A stretch of DNA of 64,000 nt from BM524 sp041554435 (GTDB lineage: Bacteria > Bacteroidota > Bacteroidia > Bacteroidales > F082): contig JBFFLX010000003.1 of NCBI GenBank assembly GCA_041554435.1, positions 1 to 64,000 of the forward strand. Direction: 5' to 3'. Position 1 is the first letter of the stretch; each line of letters starts with the position of its first letter. The notes below the pieces were generated by a model. The model was not told the DNA's origin. It made no database searches and worked only from the letters and a program-made list of their open reading frames with translations. Shown in pieces: positions 1 to 8,071 of the stretch. A program made the position numbers and the translations under genes.

Positions 1-22
1 AATAATTATTATAAATAAAAAA

Positions 23-52
23 CCCTGTAAGATATACTCTTACAAGGCTTTT
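23..52 (-). terminator. Rho-independent terminator of the small leftward operon
   Basis: Inverted repeat TGTAAGA (26-32) and TCTTACA (38-44) with a 5-nt loop, extended by CC/GG across one bulged base. Read leftward, the stem is followed by a run of six T. It lies about 50 bases past the end of the 65-residue gene, so it should end that transcript. Confidence 0.7.
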
Positions 53-99
53 ACATGATCAGGGAATCATTTGGTTATATTCGTGATTTTACTTTTTGT

Positions 100-297
100 T
101 TAAAGAAAGAATGACCTTTCATTGATTATTGAAAATAATCTAAGTTTATTATTTTTCAAATCCTCGAAAAAATAAACCTTGTCGTGTTTGATAAAAATTC
201 GTGAACTGATTTTCTCAGCCTTTTTAGGTACTAATCCAACCGACTCAACCTGAGTTTTGGAATAAGTTTTGTTAACTTTTAGTGTAGATTCATTCAT
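100..297 (-). CDS. small protein of unknown function (65 aa)
   Basis: I do not recognise this protein. It is lysine-rich and basic, has no signal peptide, cysteine pair or membrane segment, and its second half (about residues 33-60) looks like short beta strands with aromatic residues. Its ATG overlaps the stop of the upstream 48-residue zinc-ribbon gene in an ATGA arrangement, which implies translational coupling, and a terminator follows. This operon context is the main reason to believe the ORF is real. A DNA- or RNA-binding accessory of the zinc ribbon is possible, but nothing in the sequence proves it. Confidence 0.5.
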   Translation of the reverse strand: MNESTLKVNKTYSKTQVESVGLVPKKAEKISSRIFIKHDKVYFFEDLKNNKLRLFSIINERSFFL

Positions 298-440
298 TTT
301 ATCTTAATTTTTTTACCATCTTTTGCACAAATAGGACAATACGAATCTCGAATTATTGTGATATAGCCACAGCGGTTACACTTAAAGTACTTCTTTGTAT
401 TTTTAACTGTTTTACTTTCATCTAAATTCAAATTCGACAT
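294..440 (-). CDS. tiny zinc-ribbon protein (48 aa)
   Basis: Translating leftward from the ATG at 440 gives 48 residues with two CxxC knuckles, CNRC at 21-24 and CPIC at 35-38, separated by ten residues. This is a classic zinc ribbon or rubredoxin-like knuckle; the GY and D residues around the cysteines fit that fold. The N-terminal 18 residues are polar and probably flexible. The stop TGA (294-296) overlaps the ATG of the next gene by 4 bases. A short zinc ribbon like this could bind nucleic acid, a protein partner or iron; the sequence does not decide. It is short enough to be missed by automated gene callers. Confidence 0.6.
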   Translation of the reverse strand: MSNLNLDESKTVKNTKKYFKCNRCGYITIIRDSYCPICAKDGKKIKIK

Positions 441-467
441 TCTTTTGATTTATGGATTTATTAAGCA

Positions 468-483
468 TTCAACAGTTGTGCCA
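468..483 (-). promoter_or_regulatory. sigma-54-like -24/-12 promoter (weak candidate)
   Basis: Read leftward the sequence is TGGCAC-N5-TTGAA. The -24 half is a perfect match to the sigma-54 consensus; the -12 half has A in place of the conserved C of TTGC. The expected start of transcription would lie about 16 bases before the ATG at 440. A sigma-54 activator gene is present at 28277-29620, but no link between them is shown. Confidence 0.3.
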
Positions 484-559
484 AAACACTCATCTTAAAA
501 TTCAATATTTTTAAGTGCCAGAAATTCAGATATATATAATGGAGCTTCTTTTGGAAAAA

Positions 560-567
560 CAAATTTA
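560..567 (-). promoter_or_regulatory. Bacteroidota -7 element for the zinc-ribbon operon
   Basis: CAAATTTA on the + strand, i.e. TAAATTTG leftward, matches the Bacteroidota -7 consensus TAnnTTTG. It would give a leader of about 110 nt before the ATG at 440. The 209-base gap 441-649 otherwise holds only promoter-like sequence for this operon and for deoC. Confidence 0.4.
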
Positions 568-644
568 ACGTAAAATAATTTATCATATTATTGGTTATTA
601 TTACGTAATTGGATATCTGGATTTATCCATTAATGAATAGTTAT

Positions 645-652
645 TAAATTTG
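645..652 (+). promoter_or_regulatory. -7 promoter element of deoC
   Basis: TAAATTTG, a perfect match to TAnnTTTG. It covers a possible TTG start at 650, so translation more likely begins at the ATG at 665, leaving a leader of only a few bases. Confidence 0.55.
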
Positions 653-664
653 CAAAAAAATTTT

Positions 665-1510
665 ATGTATAAATTTGAAGAGTATTTAGTTAGTGATAAT
701 GATTTACAATTGCGGATTAGCGAAACTGTGAATCACAAAATGAAAGAAAAACCCCTTTCAGACATAAAAAAAACTATACTCGGTTTAATTGATTTGACAA
801 CTCTTAGCGGAGATGACAATACTAAAAATGTTGAGGCATTATGTGCACAAGCATTATCCTACTCTGATAATTTAAAAGGAATTCCAAATGTTGCCGCTGT
901 TTGTGTGTACCCTGTATTTGCAAAACTGGTTTCAACTTATCTTAAAAAGTCGGATGTAAAAACTGCCTGTGTGGCAGGAGCATTTCCCAGTGGTCAATCG
1001 CCCTTAAATTTGCGTATTGCAGAAGTTGAATATTGTATTGGGGAGGGTGCTGATGAAATAGATATGGTTATTAGCAGAGGTAAACTTTTAGAAGGCGATT
1101 ATGATTTTATTTTTGAAGAAATAAATCAAATCAAAGATGTCTGTGGTGAAATTCACTTAAAAGTAATACTTGAGACAGGGGAACTGAAAGAAACTTCATT
1201 AATAAGAAAAGCCTCGGAGATATCTATTTTAGCAGGGGCAGACTTTTTGAAAACCTCAACAGGTAAAATTAGTCCGGCGGCCACATTAGATGCTTTTATT
1301 ATTATGCTCGACACCATAAAAGAATATTATGATAATACAGGTATTATGATAGGCATAAAGGCCGCAGGAGGTATCTCGAGTTTTGAGGAGGCTTTGAATT
1401 ATTACTTATTGGTGGAGAAAATTCTTGGTGAAAAATGGTTAAACAAAAACTATTTTAGAATTGGAGCAAGCCGATTGGCTGATAATGTTTATAATGAAAT
1501 AAATATCTAG
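665..1510 (+). CDS. deoC: deoxyribose-phosphate aldolase
   Basis: Cleaves 2-deoxyribose-5-phosphate to glyceraldehyde-3-phosphate and acetaldehyde in deoxynucleoside catabolism; cytoplasmic class I TIM-barrel aldolase. The family residues are present: Asp in EIDMV (about 133), Lys in LKVILETG (about 166) and the Schiff-base Lys in FLKTSTGK (about 196), followed by a GIKAAGGI phosphate loop. From the ATG at 665 the protein has 281 residues, which suits the longer DeoC subgroup. A TTG five codons upstream is open but lies inside the -7 promoter element. The next gene starts 4 bases after the stop, so the two are probably cotranscribed although functionally unrelated. Confidence 0.93.
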   Translation: MYKFEEYLVSDNDLQLRISETVNHKMKEKPLSDIKKTILGLIDLTTLSGDDNTKNVEALCAQALSYSDNLKGIPNVAAVCVYPVFAKLVSTYLKKSDVKTACVAGAFPSGQSPLNLRIAEVEYCIGEGADEIDMVISRGKLLEGDYDFIFEEINQIKDVCGEIHLKVILETGELKETSLIRKASEISILAGADFLKTSTGKISPAATLDAFIIMLDTIKEYYDNTGIMIGIKAAGGISSFEEALNYYLLVEKILGEKWLNKNYFRIGASRLADNVYNEINI

Positions 1511-1514
1511 ATTT

Positions 1515-2291
1515 ATGAGAAAACTAATTATAATACTATTTGTTTTTATTTCTTTTGCAGGCAAATCTCAAACTTTACTTACCGAAGCCAACGATTTTCA
1601 TGTAAAAACAATTGAGGGGTCTCCAATTTATTTATTTCCTCTTTTGGATGATGATAATTATATTGTTGTAATCGACTTTTTTTCAACAACTTGTGGGCCA
1701 TGTCAGGATTATGCTGATGATTTCCAACAAAGTTATATCGATTTTGGTGAAAACACCGGAAACGTATATTTTATGGGAATAAACTGGGGAAATGATAATG
1801 AAGGAGTTCATGAGTTTGATTCTGTTTTTGGACTTACTTTTCCTACAGCAAGTGGTGTGCAAGGAGGTGGTAATATTGTTTTTTTGGATTATCAGGTGCA
1901 ATCATATCCTTCGGTAGTGGTTATAAAACCAAATCATGAAATTAGTAATCAATATGTTTGGGAACCTTCAACAGAAAATATTAATCAGGCAGTTATTGAA
2001 GCTGGTGGTATATTGGTTGGGGAAAAAGAAATTCCATCAGAGTCATTAAGTATTTATCCAAATCCTGCCACAAATAATGCAATAATAGATTTTGTTGTTA
2101 ATGATAACAATGAAACTTATATCGACATTATTAATACCAATGGACAAATTGTTTATCAGGAAGTAGTGCGAAAAAACAACAATTCATCCATTACCATTGG
2201 TCTCGAAAATTTTGAAAAAGGAATTTATTTTGTTCGAATGATTACTTCCGGCGGAAAGTTGAAAACAGAAAAACTAATTGTTACCAGATAA
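1515..2291 (+). CDS. secreted thioredoxin-like protein with T9SS sorting domain
   Basis: Residues 1-18 form a Sec signal peptide. A thioredoxin-fold domain follows (about 25-165) with the redox motif CGPC at about 60-63 in the context FFSTTCGPC, and a cis-proline region SYPSVVVI. The last 80 residues, beginning SLSIYPNPA and ending KLIVTR, are a type IX secretion type A C-terminal sorting domain. The protein should therefore cross the outer membrane and be anchored to, or released from, the cell surface. Its extracellular substrate is unknown. The 3' end overlaps the convergent DUF4296 gene by 18 bases. Confidence 0.85.
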   Translation: MRKLIIILFVFISFAGKSQTLLTEANDFHVKTIEGSPIYLFPLLDDDNYIVVIDFFSTTCGPCQDYADDFQQSYIDFGENTGNVYFMGINWGNDNEGVHEFDSVFGLTFPTASGVQGGGNIVFLDYQVQSYPSVVVIKPNHEISNQYVWEPSTENINQAVIEAGGILVGEKEIPSESLSIYPNPATNNAIIDFVVNDNNETYIDIINTNGQIVYQEVVRKNNNSSITIGLENFEKGIYFVRMITSGGKLKTEKLIVTR

Positions 2292-2753
2292 TTTGATTTT
2301 TATCATATTCAGGCTGTCGGCAATTTTAATGCTGTCTAGCACATGAACCTTTTTCAAAGAGTCATCTATCGCTTTTTTATCAGCAATTTCTTGTTCAAGT
2401 TGAGCTTGTATCTGATTTAATTTTTCTAAAACATCATCTAATATTTCTTCCAGTACCTCTGGCTTAGAATTATAAAAATCCATGTTTTGTTTAAAATCGT
2501 TGGCGGTAATATTATATTTTATAAAAACCTGATTGTAATATTCTTCTTTTAATTCAGTAACATTAACTCTGTTAATTCTATTATAATTTAAAGCCCCTTC
2601 AACAATTTGAGCATCAGTTAAAATGTTTACCATCTTCTGTTTATCGAAGAAATTATCAGGTTTTACAATTTCATTTTCATTTATGTGATAGCATGCATTA
2701 AGCATTAGCAACACTAATGAGAATACAAGGGTTTTAATGATTTTAGTTTCCAA
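2274..2753 (-). CDS. DUF4296-type lipoprotein
   Basis: 159 residues. The N-terminus is a lipoprotein signal with lipobox LNAC (Cys about 21). The body matches the DUF4296 pattern of Bacteroidota lipoproteins: a helical segment with an NILTDAQIVEGAL-like motif, then a long charged coiled-coil-like tail (about 105-150). The role of the family is unknown; the protein probably sits on the periplasmic side of an envelope membrane. Its start overlaps the recQ stop by about 11 bases, so it is coupled to recQ, and its end overlaps the convergent thioredoxin-like gene. Confidence 0.75.
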   Translation of the reverse strand: METKIIKTLVFSLVLLMLNACYHINENEIVKPDNFFDKQKMVNILTDAQIVEGALNYNRINRVNVTELKEEYYNQVFIKYNITANDFKQNMDFYNSKPEVLEEILDDVLEKLNQIQAQLEQEIADKKAIDDSLKKVHVLDSIKIADSLNMIKIKLSGNN

Positions 2754-4941
2754 TTTCCGATAAAAATTTAATTCTCATTAATCTAACTTCTTCTTCGTTA
2801 TATTCGGCTTCGCCAAGTTCTTCCAGAGCTTCTTCAACAGAATCGGTTTCTGCTTCAGAGAAATAGTCATAAATATCTTCCTGATGATATTCGTCAACTG
2901 CTTCCTGAATATAATAGTTTATATCTACTTTTGTTCCTGAAGATACTATCCTTTCAATTTCTGTTAGTAGTTCGCTAAGACTCAGGTCTTTGGCATGTGC
3001 TATGTCTGTAAGGGGAAGTTTTCGATCAATGCTTTTTATTATATATACTTTAAGGCCTGATTTGTTAATTACCGACTTAATTACCATGTCGTTGGGGCGA
3101 GTAATATCATTTTCTTCAACATATTGTTTTATTAAATTAAGAAATGGTTCCCCATATTTTTTTGCTTTTCCGGCACCAACTCCTATTATTTGCTGCATTT
3201 CATCCATATTAATTGGATACTGAATGGCCATATCTTCCAATGAAGGATCCTGGAAAATTACAAAAGGAGGCAAATTTTCTTTTTTGGAAATATCTTTTCT
3301 TAAATCCTTAAGCATAAGGAAAAGAGAATTGTCGGTTCCGCTATTTTTCTGGCCACCACTATTTGTAATAATAGAATCGTCGTCGTCAGAATCGTAATCA
3401 TGATCTTTGGCAAGTAATATGCTATATGGGTTATTAACATAGTCTCTGCCTTTTTCCGTCACTTTTAGGATACCATAATTTTCTATTTCCTTTTCAATAA
3501 ACTTATTAATAAGTGCTTGACGAATAATAGTCATCCAATACTTACTATCACCATTTTTTTGTTTTCCTGTGCCAAAGAGTTCGTTTTTATCGAGCTTTAT
3601 AGATTTTATATCTCCACTTTTATGGCCGGCAACAAAATCGGATATTAGTTTTGCCTTAAACTGCTCTTTTAATGCTTCAACAACTTCAATTACTAATTTT
3701 ATATCTTCCTGTCCTTCGAATTTTTCCTTAGGTGTAAGGCAATTATCACAGGCTCCACAATTATCTTTAGGGTATTCCTCACCAAAGTAGTGAAGAAGTA
3801 ATCGGTGTCTGCAAACAGAGGATTCAGCATAAGCCACTGTTTCAAAGAGTAGTTCTTTGGCAATTTCCTGTTCTGCAACAGGTTTATCTTTCATGAATTT
3901 CTCCAGTTTTTGAATATCATCATAACTATAGAAAGTAATGCAATTTCCTTCACCACCATCCCGGCCACCTCTTCCGGTTTCCTGATAATAACCTTCAATA
4001 CTTTTTGGGATATCATGATGTATTACAAACCTTATGTCGGGTTTATCTATTCCCATTCCAAAGGCTATGGTTGCAACTATTACATTAACTTCCTCCATTA
4101 AAAAGCCATCCTGATTATTTCTTCTGGTGGTAGCGTCAAGGCCAGCATGGTAGGGCAATGCTTTTATGCCATTAACTACCAGAGATTCAGCAATTTCTTC
4201 AACTTTCTTTCGGCTAAGACAATAAATAATTCCAGATTTGTTTGGCTGTGATTTTATATATTTAATAATATCTTTAGCTACATTTTTAGTCTTTGGTCGA
4301 ACTTCGTAATAAAGGTTCGTTCTGTCAAAGGAAGATTTAAAAACTTCTGCACCACCTATCTCAAGGTTTTTGATAATGTCTTCTTGTACTTTTAAAGTTG
4401 CAGTTGCCGTTAAAGCAATTATCGGAACATTATGTCCGATGGCATTTATGATTGGTCTTAGTTTTCGATATTCCGGTCTGAAATCATGGCCCCATTCTGA
4501 AATACAATGAGCTTCATCAATGGCGTAGAATGAGATATTTATTTTTTGTAGGAATTCAATATTATCTTCTTTGGTTAGAGACTCAGGAGCCATATACAAT
4601 AACTTGGTCTTACCGGCACTTAAGTCGGCTCTCACCTCCATCATCTCACTTTTAGAAAGCGACGAATTCATTACATGAGCGATACTCCTTTCGTTGCCAA
4701 AATTCCGTATCATATCAACCTGATTCTTCATTAAAGCAATGAGAGGAGAAACAACTATGGCGGTTCCTGGTTTGCTCAATGCAGGTAATTGATAGCACAA
4801 AGATTTCCCTCCACCTGTTGGCATAACAACAAAAGTGTTCTTTTCTTTTAATAAACTTCTGATTATGGCTTCTTGATTACCTTTAAAATTGGAAAAACCA
4901 AAAAAAGATTTCAATAATTTTTTTAACTCGACCTCTGTCAT
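2743..4941 (-). CDS. recQ: ATP-dependent DNA helicase RecQ
   Basis: 3'-5' superfamily 2 helicase of recombination and replication-fork repair. Visible motifs: Walker A PTGGGKSLCYQ near residue 42, DEAH box with AIDEAHCISEWGHDFRP near 145, motif VI QETGRGGRDG near 325, and the RecQ-Ct zinc-binding cysteines around 380-405 (CRHRLLLHYF then CGACDNC). A winged-helix domain and an HRDC domain follow (about 540-620). At 732 residues it is longer than the roughly 610-residue E. coli protein because of an acidic C-terminal extension, usual in Bacteroidota. The CAAATGTA element at 4993-5000 is a suitable leftward promoter. Confidence 0.95.
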   Translation of the reverse strand: MTEVELKKLLKSFFGFSNFKGNQEAIIRSLLKEKNTFVVMPTGGGKSLCYQLPALSKPGTAIVVSPLIALMKNQVDMIRNFGNERSIAHVMNSSLSKSEMMEVRADLSAGKTKLLYMAPESLTKEDNIEFLQKINISFYAIDEAHCISEWGHDFRPEYRKLRPIINAIGHNVPIIALTATATLKVQEDIIKNLEIGGAEVFKSSFDRTNLYYEVRPKTKNVAKDIIKYIKSQPNKSGIIYCLSRKKVEEIAESLVVNGIKALPYHAGLDATTRRNNQDGFLMEEVNVIVATIAFGMGIDKPDIRFVIHHDIPKSIEGYYQETGRGGRDGGEGNCITFYSYDDIQKLEKFMKDKPVAEQEIAKELLFETVAYAESSVCRHRLLLHYFGEEYPKDNCGACDNCLTPKEKFEGQEDIKLVIEVVEALKEQFKAKLISDFVAGHKSGDIKSIKLDKNELFGTGKQKNGDSKYWMTIIRQALINKFIEKEIENYGILKVTEKGRDYVNNPYSILLAKDHDYDSDDDDSIITNSGGQKNSGTDNSLFLMLKDLRKDISKKENLPPFVIFQDPSLEDMAIQYPINMDEMQQIIGVGAGKAKKYGEPFLNLIKQYVEENDITRPNDMVIKSVINKSGLKVYIIKSIDRKLPLTDIAHAKDLSLSELLTEIERIVSSGTKVDINYYIQEAVDEYHQEDIYDYFSEAETDSVEEALEELGEAEYNEEEVRLMRIKFLSEIGN

Positions 4942-4966
4942 ATAAACACTTATAATAAAGAAAAAT

Positions 4967-4974
4967 TATCTTTG
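4967..4974 (+). promoter_or_regulatory. -7 element, probable kdsD promoter
   Basis: TATCTTTG fits TAnnTTTG; transcription would start near 4980, about 120 bases before the kdsD start. It lies between recQ and its leftward promoter element, so the two divergent promoters overlap back to back. Confidence 0.4.
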
Positions 4975-4992
4975 TAATGTGATTGTTCCTTA

Positions 4993-5000
4993 CAAATGTA
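4993..5000 (-). promoter_or_regulatory. -7 element of recQ
   Basis: CAAATGTA on the + strand is TACATTTG leftward, a match to TAnnTTTG, about 50 bases before the recQ ATG at 4941. Confidence 0.5.
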
Positions 5001-5100
5001 ATAAATAATAACTTAATTTGGTAGTTTTTCTTATACCAACTAATACAAATATAACAATAATAAAATTGAGATTTGTAAGTTTAATTAAAAAAGATTTATT

Positions 5101-6060
5101 GTGAAAGAAAAAATAAGGGCATCTGCTCTCTTAGCAATTGAAAATGAGTTAGTTTCTGTAAAGGGCATGTTGAATTCAGTAAATGATGATTTTATTGCAG
5201 TAGCAGAAAATATATATAATTCTCCCGGCAGGTTGATACTTACAGGAATTGGTAAGAGTGCCATAATAGGAAATAAAATTGTTGCTACTATGAACTCAAC
5301 CGGTACACCTGCAATATTTATGCATGCTGCTGATGCCATACATGGTGATCTTGGGATTATTCAAAAAGATGATATAGTAATTGCAATATCAAAAAGTGGT
5401 GAAACACCTGAAATTAAAATTTTAGTTCCACTAATTAGAGCACGTGGAAATATGCTTGTGGCCATGGTTGGAAATACCGACTCTTATCTTGCCAAACAGT
5501 CGGAGTATATTTTGGATACTACTGTTGAAAAGGAAGCCTGCCCAAATAATTTGGCTCCTACATCCAGTACAACAGCACAATTAGTGCTTGGTGATGCCCT
5601 GGCTATAAGTTTGCTGGAATTAAAAGGTTTTAAGGCAAGCGATTTTGCAAAAATACATCCTGGTGGGGCATTGGGAAAGCGAATGTTTCTCAGGGTTGGT
5701 GATGTGTCTTTTAAAAATGAAATTCCACAGGTAAGTACAAATGAACTTGCAACAAATGTTATTATTGAAATATCTTCAAAACGACTCGGCGCCACAGCGG
5801 TTGTCGAAAATGGAAAAATAATTGGAGTTATTACCGATGGGGATATTAGAAGGATGATCGAAAAAACACCTGACTTTACTAAATTGAAAGCTGCTGAAAT
5901 AATGTCTAAAAATCCACGCACTATAGAGAAGGAGGAGTTGGTAGTTAATGCCCTCTCAATTATGAGAGAAAATAATATTACACAATTGCTGGTTGTTGAT
6001 GAAACTAACTATTGCGGTGTAATACATTTGCATGATATTTTAAATGAAGGAATTTTATAA
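5101..6060 (+). CDS. kdsD: D-arabinose-5-phosphate isomerase (KdsD/KpsF family)
   Basis: Converts ribulose-5-phosphate to arabinose-5-phosphate, the first step towards KDO for LPS. An N-terminal SIS domain (about 35-170) contains TGIGKSAIIGNK and the ISKSGETPEI sugar-phosphate loop; HPGGALGKR follows, then two CBS domains (about 205-319). Length of 319 residues is typical. The start is GTG at 5101; no ATG fits better. The next two genes follow closely and end with lptB, so KDO synthesis and LPS export are in one unit. Confidence 0.92.
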   Translation: MKEKIRASALLAIENELVSVKGMLNSVNDDFIAVAENIYNSPGRLILTGIGKSAIIGNKIVATMNSTGTPAIFMHAADAIHGDLGIIQKDDIVIAISKSGETPEIKILVPLIRARGNMLVAMVGNTDSYLAKQSEYILDTTVEKEACPNNLAPTSSTTAQLVLGDALAISLLELKGFKASDFAKIHPGGALGKRMFLRVGDVSFKNEIPQVSTNELATNVIIEISSKRLGATAVVENGKIIGVITDGDIRRMIEKTPDFTKLKAAEIMSKNPRTIEKEELVVNALSIMRENNITQLLVVDETNYCGVIHLHDILNEGIL

Positions 6061-6061
6061 A

Positions 6062-6415
6062 ATGAATATGAAATCAAATAGTCCACAAGAGTTTAATGAT
6101 TATCGTGCTAAAATGAATGAGCGTATTCTTTCGGCATCAAATAATAAAGTAATAAAGCGGATATTCAATGTAGATACCAATGCATATATGGATGGGGCAT
6201 TGGACAAAAAAACCAAAGAAATGCTTGGTCTGGTGGCTTCAATGGTATTAAAATGTGACGACTGCATTTATTATCATCTTGAAAAATGCCACGAATTAGG
6301 ACTTACAGAAGAGGAGTTAATGGAAATATTTGGAATTGCTAATTTGGTTGGGGGTACCATAGTTATACCTCATACCCGAAGAGCGATGGAGTTTTGGGAT
6401 AATATAAAATCATAA
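6062..6415 (+). CDS. carboxymuconolactone decarboxylase / AhpD-like protein
   Basis: 117 residues from the ATG at 6062, one base after the kdsD stop; an upstream in-frame ATG at 6044 would overlap kdsD. An all-helical AhpD/CMD fold with the redox-type motif KCDDC followed by IYYHLEKCHELG, the usual CxxC-x3-H arrangement of alkylhydroperoxidase-like members. It may reduce peroxides or act as a small disulfide reductase; true decarboxylases of the family lack the CxxC. It sits between kdsD and lptB, so it is cotranscribed with LPS genes without an obvious reason. Confidence 0.8.
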   Translation: MNMKSNSPQEFNDYRAKMNERILSASNNKVIKRIFNVDTNAYMDGALDKKTKEMLGLVASMVLKCDDCIYYHLEKCHELGLTEEELMEIFGIANLVGGTIVIPHTRRAMEFWDNIKS

Positions 6416-6419
6416 GGAA

Positions 6420-7175
6420 ATGAAACTTTGGACACAGGATTTAGTAAAGAAATATCGGCAGCGTACAGTTGCAAATAATGTTTCGGTTGAAGTTAATCAA
6501 GGAGAAATTATTGGATTGTTAGGGCCCAATGGTGCGGGGAAAACTACATCTTTCTATATGATTGTAGGGTTAATAAAACCCAATTCAGGCGAAGTATTTC
6601 TAGATAATCAGGATATTACGCAAATGCCAATGTATAAAAGAGCCCAACTTGGAGTTGGATATTTGGCACAAGAAGCATCGGTTTTCCGTCAATTAAGTAT
6701 AGAGGATAATCTGAAAGCCGTAATGCAGTTTACTAAAATGAGCAAGGAGCAACAATCGGAGAAACTCGAAACTTTACTCGATGAGTTTGGCTTACAGCAT
6801 ATTAGGAAAAGTAAGGGAATTCAACTGTCGGGGGGTGAGAGAAGAAGAACTGAAATAGCACGCGCATTGGCTGTTAATCCTAATTTTATATTACTTGATG
6901 AACCTTTTGCAGGCGTTGATCCTATTGCTGTTGAAGACATACAAATGATAGTATCAAAACTTAAAGACAAAAATATAGGTATACTGATTACTGATCACAA
7001 TGTTCATGAAACCCTAACTATAGTAGACAGAGCATATTTATTATTTGAGGGCTCAATTCTAAAACAAGGTACCGCTGAAGAACTGGCCAATGATAAACAT
7101 GTTAGAAATGTATATTTAGGAAAGAATTTTGAACTTAGAAGAAAAGACTTTTCTCAGGATAAAATTGTGCCCTAA
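6420..7175 (+). CDS. lptB: LPS export ABC transporter ATP-binding protein LptB
   Basis: ATPase of the LptB2FG complex that extracts lipopolysaccharide from the inner membrane. Walker A GPNGAGKTT (about residue 37), Q-loop, signature LSGGERRR (about 139), Walker B FILLDEPFAGVDP and switch His in LITDHNVHE. Strong match to LptB, including the family stretch after Walker A (SFYMIVGLI). It is 251 residues, with an AAGGA-like ribosome site directly before the ATG. Partners lptF, lptG and lptC are not in the window. Confidence 0.95.
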   Translation: MKLWTQDLVKKYRQRTVANNVSVEVNQGEIIGLLGPNGAGKTTSFYMIVGLIKPNSGEVFLDNQDITQMPMYKRAQLGVGYLAQEASVFRQLSIEDNLKAVMQFTKMSKEQQSEKLETLLDEFGLQHIRKSKGIQLSGGERRRTEIARALAVNPNFILLDEPFAGVDPIAVEDIQMIVSKLKDKNIGILITDHNVHETLTIVDRAYLLFEGSILKQGTAEELANDKHVRNVYLGKNFELRRKDFSQDKIVP

Positions 7176-7176
7176 T

Positions 7177-7914
7177 TTAATCTTGAATATCTGCAAGATA
7201 GAACACCAGAGATAAAAGAAAATATAAAGCAATTATTACCGGAATAGCAATAGACTTAAATATTATAATACCGATTATACTTATTAGTAGAAATACATAT
7301 TTTACTTTATTGTCGGCCCATCCGTAATTTTTGAATTTAAAAGCAAACATTGGAAGAGGTATAACCATTAAAAGTGACATTACAATAGCTATTGCTAATA
7401 AAAAGTAAGTGTTTGTAATAATCATATAATAAAGTCCTCTATCATGAAAAAGAAAACTTTTTATTAAAGGAAAAGAAGCAATTAGTATAGCAACAGCAGG
7501 AGTGGGCATTCCTAAAAATGAAGTCTGTTGAGTTTCGTCAATATTAAATTTTGCAAGACGCAAAGCTGAAAATAATGGAATCAAAAAGGCAATAAAAGGA
7601 ATAATTGTCATACTTGAGGAAGTATTTCCCGGTTGACCATGGCTAATATTAATCATGTTGAACAATATAAAACCCGGTGCTAAACCGAAGGATACTAAGT
7701 CGGCTAGTGAATCAAGTTGCTTGCCCAGATCAGAATAAGCATTAAGCATTCTGGCTGAAAAACCATCCATAAAGTCCAATATAGCAGCGATGAAAATTAA
7801 ATATGCCGCCAATACCAGATCGCCTGTCATAGCGATATAAATCGATAAAATACCTGCCAGCATATTTAAAAGTGTAATCGTATTTGGAATTATACTTTTT
7901 ATATTCATATCCAT
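7177..7914 (-). CDS. pssA: CDP-diacylglycerol-serine O-phosphatidyltransferase
   Basis: Makes phosphatidylserine, precursor of phosphatidylethanolamine. The CDP-alcohol phosphotransferase signature DG(x)2AR(x)8G(x)3D(x)3D is complete, running from Asp50-Gly51 to Asp72. About seven hydrophobic helices mark it as an integral inner-membrane protein; 245 residues is normal. It converges with lptB, the stops being one base apart. A CAAAGTTA promoter element lies at 7928-7935. Confidence 0.93.
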   Translation of the reverse strand: MDMNIKSIIPNTITLLNMLAGILSIYIAMTGDLVLAAYLIFIAAILDFMDGFSARMLNAYSDLGKQLDSLADLVSFGLAPGFILFNMINISHGQPGNTSSSMTIIPFIAFLIPLFSALRLAKFNIDETQQTSFLGMPTPAVAILIASFPLIKSFLFHDRGLYYMIITNTYFLLAIAIVMSLLMVIPLPMFAFKFKNYGWADNKVKYVFLLISIIGIIIFKSIAIPVIIALYFLLSLVFYLADIQD

Positions 7915-7927
7915 AAATTTTTCAATT

Positions 7928-7935
7928 CAAAGTTA
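7928..7935 (-). promoter_or_regulatory. -7 element of pssA
   Basis: CAAAGTTA on the + strand reads TAACTTTG leftward, matching TAnnTTTG, only about 14 bases before the start codon. Confidence 0.5.
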
Positions 7936-8059
7936 GTATTTAAATTGAAACAACTAATTTGAAATGATATTATTAAATATTTATAACAAAAATTTTATTA
8001 TTTGAGCCTAAACTGTTTGGAATAGCATTTAATAAATCTTAGGGAGGTGTTTTTATAAT

Positions 8060-8067
8060 TATTTTTG
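8060..8067 (+). promoter_or_regulatory. -7 element of mobA
   Basis: TATTTTTG, a perfect match to TAnnTTTG, ending 4 bases before the GTG of mobA. Transcription should begin at or next to the start codon, so the mRNA may be leaderless. Confidence 0.5.
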
Positions 8068-8071
8068 TAGA

